Below are positions 5,462 to 7,144 of a stretch of 7,144 nucleotides of DNA, one piece after another. The notes under the pieces are model-generated. The model did not search any database and had not been told where the DNA came from. It saw only the letters and a program-made list of their open reading frames with translations. The stretch lies in the NCBI RefSeq assembly GCF_021811875.1, contig NZ_JAJBJD010000047.1, forward strand, positions 1-7,144, in the 5' to 3' direction. The translations under genes and the position numbers were made by a program. The DNA is from Candidatus Bandiella numerosa (lineage in GTDB: Bacteria; Pseudomonadota; Alphaproteobacteria; Rickettsiales; Midichloriaceae). Positions within the stretch are counted from its first letter, which is position 1; every line of letters starts with the position of its first letter.

Positions 5462-6943
5462 TTAATAATGATTATTTAAAAAAGCTTCCTCAGGTAAGAA
5501 GTATTCTTCACATGAGATAGCTACGTTAAAGAATGCAGAAACCTTACTGCATGCAATACTGCTATAAAACAGAAATTCTTGCTTTGAAGCCAAAAGTTTC
5601 TCCTCTATATATCCATAAATCTCTTCTCTTGCTTCTTGAGCGTCCTGCTCTACCATTTCTACAAATTTAAAAAGGAATTCTTTTGTCCATAAGTTTTCCA
5701 AATTAGGCTCTTCATTTCGAAAACCAAATTCACATGAATCATTTAGCAAGTCTATGTATTCATTATTCTTAGAATCTTCTCTAAATTTTATAATTAGATC
5801 CAAGTTAGATTCTTTAACTGTTAAGCATGAAAATTCATTTAATATTGGTCTTCCTAACAAAGTATGCCCATATATTTCCATGTAGTACGGTGCTGGAGAA
5901 GTCACATCAATAGAATTAAGATACGCTTTTAAAAATGATTTTGCGCTCAGCTCAAAATTATTACCTAAAGAATCAAGCATTCTAATATCATCTTGGTCTC
6001 TTGCACGAACTACAATATGCTGATCATGCACATAATGATTCTCACCTATGATAAATACGCGAGATCCAGGTGCCAAAATGCTTTTAGTATCAAAGCTTGA
6101 AAGCTGCGCATCGCATGATGATAACACTATCTCTAATTCTTTCCCATACAGCCCAAAAGTCGGAACTTCTGTCAAAAATGATGCAAAAAATGGCCAATAA
6201 CCATTGGCAGCATAAGAAATACCTTTTATAAACGTTGCTGTGTTAATACTATCTCTTGCATAGTAAGTGGTTTCTATATTGCCGTTAACAGAAGTTATAG
6301 ACTCATCATGACCAAGTATAGGTATTGTATGTAAATGAACCCTTAGACTACTTTCATTGCCATGGGATGAAATATACAATAATTCTATATCTTGCTTTGA
6401 ATATTGGTATGCTATTTTATATACATCATGATAATAGATATTGCTAAACCTGGCGTCTATTGAAATTACATTATATCCTTTTGTAAATATTGCGTGTACA
6501 GCATTAATATCAACAGCACCGCTCTCATCTTTACCTAAGAATACAATTGCTGTTTTTGTATTTTTACCAACATGAGAATAAAATGAATGAAGGTCAAAAT
6601 GCTCTACTTTATAGTAAGAAGGATATTTTTCCCTAAATCCAATGCTTTCTAAGTGTAATATCTGCTCTTTAGCAATAGGTCTTAAATGAAAGTAGTATAA
6701 CGCGGAAAACCCAAAAAAGTCCGTGGTATCTTTATATCCATGTGAATTATTTGTTATATGTTTATATAATGCCTGTAAAAGAGATCCGTGTATTTGGTAT
6801 ACACAATTTATCAAATCTCGATCTGTACCTCCTTGGTGGTAAAAGTAATTTATTTTTTGCTCAAATGTATCATAAGTTGCTACCACGTTACCGTTTACAC
6901 TTGTTGACATCACATTGAACGATGCGCAGGCATGTGCTTTCAT
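5462..6943 (-). CDS. Putative caspase-fold (clan CD) cysteine protease
   Basis: This 493-aa protein matches no named family I recognise, but its middle has the order of a caspase/CHAT-like fold. Strand T-A-I-V-F-L (131-136) and strand Y-N-V-I-S-I-D (157-163) are followed by I-E-L-L-Y-I-S-S-H-G-N with the His194-Gly195 dyad. Next comes L-E-I-V-L-S-S-C-D-A-Q with Cys277, then the hydrophobic strand R-V-F-I-I-G (295-300). A strand ending in H-G and a later strand ending in S-(S/A)-C is the clan CD catalytic signature. Residues 1-125 and 375-493 are helical extensions of unknown role, the latter with a Glu-rich coiled-coil-like part. No signal peptide or membrane segment is evident. The hexapeptide T-S-V-N-G-N occurs twice (14-19, 217-222). 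ATG 6943 gives the longest frame without a clear ribosome binding site; Met12 is an alternative. It leads the three-gene operon. Confidence 0.75.
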   Translation of the reverse strand: MKAHACASFNVMSTSVNGNVVATYDTFEQKINYFYHQGGTDRDLINCVYQIHGSLLQALYKHITNNSHGYKDTTDFFGFSALYYFHLRPIAKEQILHLESIGFREKYPSYYKVEHFDLHSFYSHVGKNTKTAIVFLGKDESGAVDINAVHAIFTKGYNVISIDARFSNIYYHDVYKIAYQYSKQDIELLYISSHGNESSLRVHLHTIPILGHDESITSVNGNIETTYYARDSINTATFIKGISYAANGYWPFFASFLTEVPTFGLYGKELEIVLSSCDAQLSSFDTKSILAPGSRVFIIGENHYVHDQHIVVRARDQDDIRMLDSLGNNFELSAKSFLKAYLNSIDVTSPAPYYMEIYGHTLLGRPILNEFSCLTVKESNLDLIIKFREDSKNNEYIDLLNDSCEFGFRNEEPNLENLWTKEFLFKFVEMVEQDAQEAREEIYGYIEEKLLASKQEFLFYSSIACSKVSAFFNVAISCEEYFLPEEAFLNNHY

Positions 6944-6953
6944 AGAGATTAAA

Positions 6954-6965
6954 ATAGTTAACTAT
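6954..6965. promoter_or_regulatory. Perfect 12-bp palindrome over the -10 box (candidate operator)
   Basis: ATAGTTAACTAT is a perfect palindrome lying over the -10 element and expected transcription start of the protease operon. Its 8-bp part TAACTATA (6959-6966) recurs at 6987-6994, next to the -35 element. A dimeric regulator or autoregulator binding both sites would block the promoter. AT-only palindromes of this length also arise by chance. Confidence 0.35.
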
Positions 6966-6988
6966 AAAATGGTTTGCTGTACTGTCTA
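6961..6988 (-). promoter_or_regulatory. Candidate sigma70 promoter for the protease-effector operon
   Basis: On the minus strand, TAGACA (6988-6983) and TATAGT (6966-6961) are spaced by 16 bp, each matching the consensus at 5 of 6 positions. The -10 lies 17 bp before the ATG at 6943, so the leader would be only about ten bases. This would explain the lack of a Shine-Dalgarno site. Confidence 0.5.
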
Positions 6989-7016
6989 ACTATATTAAAA
7001 TTATCCACAATAGCAA
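6989..7016 (-). promoter_or_regulatory. Second, upstream candidate promoter for the same operon
   Basis: TTGCTA (7016-7011) and TATAGT (6994-6989) are spaced by 16 bp on the minus strand. It has the same geometry and the same -10 hexamer as the proximal promoter 28 bp downstream. The consensus DnaA box lies in its spacer. Confidence 0.35.
7001..7009 (+). promoter_or_regulatory. Consensus DnaA box
   Basis: TTATCCACA is an exact match to the strong DnaA-binding 9-mer. It stands alone, with no second exact copy nearby, in the gap between divergent genes, so a regulatory role is more likely than an origin. A chance match is also possible. Confidence 0.4.
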
Positions 7017-7086
7017 GATAAAGACCATTGCATAATAGGCAGAAAGAAACATATATGATAGAATGAAAAGATAAGTACATACGAAA

Positions 7087-7093
7087 GAGGAGG
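7087..7093 (+). promoter_or_regulatory. Strong Shine-Dalgarno site of the divergent gene
   Basis: GAGGAGG contains the full AGGAGG core and ends 4 nt before the ATG at 7098. It is the best ribosome binding site in the window and fixes the start of the last gene. Confidence 0.75.
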
Positions 7094-7097
7094 CAAA

Positions 7098-7144
7098 ATG
7101 TCATTTTTAGTAAGAGAAGCAGAAGAACGTATAGAGAAGAGTAA
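7098..7144 (+). CDS. Start of an unidentified gene (partial at window edge)
   Basis: An ATG at 7098 follows a strong ribosome binding site and opens a frame that continues to the window end, giving 15 residues: M-S-F-L-V-R-E-A-E-E-R-I-E-K-S. It is divergent from the protease operon and shares its 154-bp upstream gap. The residues are too few to assign a family. The -10-like TATGAT at 7054-7059 has no well-spaced -35. The sequence AAGACCATTGCATAATAGG from 7021 resembles the kind of end seen on small DDE insertion sequences, so a transposase is one possibility; this is a guess. Confidence 0.55.
   Translation, partial: MSFLVREAEERIEKS

Noticed and set aside
1..7144. CRISPR arrays, tRNA or rRNA genes, riboswitches
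   Set aside because: No regularly spaced repeats, cloverleaf-like segments or conserved RNA motifs were seen on either strand by eye.

Overview
The window is AT-rich and reads like the accessory region of an obligate intracellular alphaproteobacterium, most likely a member of the Rickettsiales. Supporting signs are a GapR/DUF2312 protein (an alphaproteobacterial family), a plasmid-type TraT lipoprotein, an Rpn-type nuclease with GIEKG repeats, weak Shine-Dalgarno sites, and dense insertion-sequence debris. The genus cannot be fixed from this sequence alone.

Left part (1-2865): the window opens in the last codons of an IS3-family transposase. A compact co-directional group follows: a BI-1/YccA membrane protein, a GapR-like nucleoid protein, and the TraT surface-exclusion lipoprotein. 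After a 69-bp gap comes a complete Rpn/PD-(D/E)XK 'putative transposase' nuclease with an exact 12-bp coding tandem repeat.

Middle (2866-4066): this is an insertion-sequence graveyard. It holds a 109-bp unit bounded by perfect 14-bp inverted repeats, the C-terminal fragment of an IS1-family transposase, and an 833-bp IS6-family element. The IS6 element has perfect 18-bp terminal repeats but no target duplication, and its transposase is frameshifted near the N-terminus. The IS1 gene is cut exactly at its left end. The last gene of the next operon is cut exactly at its right end.

Right part (4066-6943, minus strand): three genes form an apparent operon that I cannot match to a named system. 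The first encodes a 493-aa protein that looks like a caspase-fold (clan CD) cysteine protease, with a His194-Gly195 dyad and Cys277. The second encodes a 265-aa protein with an acidic N-terminal half, a Gly/Ser/Asp-rich linker, and a C-terminal module that resembles a polymorphic-toxin tip. The third, overlapping by ATGA, encodes a 195-aa acidic protein in the position of an immunity gene. A working hypothesis is protease-gated toxin release with a cognate immunity protein. The operon's upstream region carries two tandem sigma70-like promoters, a palindrome over one -10 box, a repeated 8-mer, and a consensus DnaA box. A divergent gene with a strong ribosome binding site begins at 7098 and runs off the window.
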